DNA of 64,000 nt from Sodalis glossinidius str. 'morsitans' (lineage in GTDB: Bacteria > Pseudomonadota > Gammaproteobacteria > Enterobacterales > Enterobacteriaceae). A model generated the notes under the pieces. It searched no databases and was not told the DNA's origin. It was given only the letters and a program-made list of their open reading frames with translations. Each line of letters starts with the position of its first letter. The stretch's first letter is position 1. Location: the NCBI RefSeq assembly GCF_000010085.1, contig NC_007712.1, positions 4,092,001 through 4,156,000 on the forward strand, given 5' to 3'. Position numbers and translations under genes: made by a program. Below, one piece after another: positions 63,674-64,000 of the stretch.

Positions 63674-64000
63674 ATGTGGCTGGCGTCGGCGATATTTGTG
63701 GTGACTATGATATTAGTCATCGCACAACCCAAGGGGCTCGTTATTGGTTGGAGCGCGCTCATCGGCGCGGCGCTATCGCTGGTGGGCGGCATCGTGCATC
63801 TGAGCGATATTCCCCTTGTCTGGCACATCGTTTGGAATGCTACCGCCACCTTTATCGCCATTATCATTATCAGCCTGCTGCTGGATGAGTCGGGGTTTTT
63901 TGAATGGGCGGCGTTGTATGTGGGCGCTGGGGAAAGGGCAACGGCAGACGTCTTTTTATTTTCATCGTACTGGGCGGTGCCTGCGTCGCGGCCCTGTTTG
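63674..64000 (+). pseudogene. arsB: arsB-type arsenite efflux permease, frameshifted and cut by window edge
   Basis: Starts MWLASAIFVVTMILVIAQPK behind GGAGGGAG. The conserved N-terminus continues GLVIGWSALIGAALSLVGGI and TFIAIIIISLLLDESGFFEW. At about 63923 one base is missing: the family-like continuation RWGKGNGRRLFIFIVLGGAC is in another frame. The rest lies outside the window, so further damage cannot be judged. Bases 63480-63673 upstream hold no gene. Confidence 0.88.

Overview
The window comes from an enterobacterial (Enterobacterales, gammaproteobacterial) chromosome around the replication origin. Gene order follows the Escherichia coli oriC region: rho-trxA-rhlB-gppA-rep, the ilv cluster, yifB-maoP-hdfR, an rrnC-type rRNA operon, yieP, kup, ravA-viaA, asnC-mioC-oriC-mnmG-rsmG, the atp operon, glmUS and pst-phoU. 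Protein identity to E. coli is high, but about 23 recognisable genes are broken by frameshifts, stops or internal deletions. This degree of fresh decay fits a recently host-restricted insect symbiont of the Sodalis type. That assignment is an inference from the decay pattern and gene content; no marker was searched.

Layout. 1-6.4 kb: rho (partial), trxA, rhlB, gppA and rep, all intact. 6.5-15.8 kb: a complete branched-chain amino acid block, ilvC with divergent ilvY, then ilvLGMEDA on the minus strand with promoter, leader peptide and attenuator. 16.3-18.8 kb: broken yifB, intact maoP and hdfR. 18.8-22.6 kb: a dead ytfQRT-yjfF sugar ABC transporter. 22.9-28.9 kb: rRNA operon on the minus strand (P1/P2, 16S, tRNA-Glu, 23S with an intervening sequence, 5S, tRNA-Asp, tRNA-Trp, terminator). 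29.0-34.5 kb: broken yieP, intact kup, broken ravA and viaA. 34.5-38.4 kb: asnC, mioC, oriC, mnmG, rsmG; asnA is absent. 38.4-46.0 kb: promoter and intact atpIBEFHAGDC with a strong terminator. 46.2-49.6 kb: glmU and glmS.

From 49.6 kb to the end almost everything is decaying: a retropepsin/PDZ gene, pstS, pstA, pstB, phoU (only pstC is open), yieH, a complete but dead N-acetylgalactosamine (aga) PTS cluster, an unrecognised membrane protein, proP and arsB. What remains intact is information processing, origin control, ATP synthesis, cell-wall precursor synthesis (GlcNAc-1-P/GlcN-6-P), K+ uptake and branched-chain amino acid synthesis. What is dying is sugar uptake, phosphate sensing, osmolyte uptake, metal resistance and stress-related ATPases.

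I found no credible novel defence, mobile or biosynthetic system. The most notable signals are structural: a long intervening sequence in 23S helix 45; an oriC in which two DnaA boxes have exchanged sequence relative to E. coli; a perfect terminator pointing antisense at the end of mnmG; a 16-C tract near the rRNA promoter; and two in-frame tandem repeat tracts.
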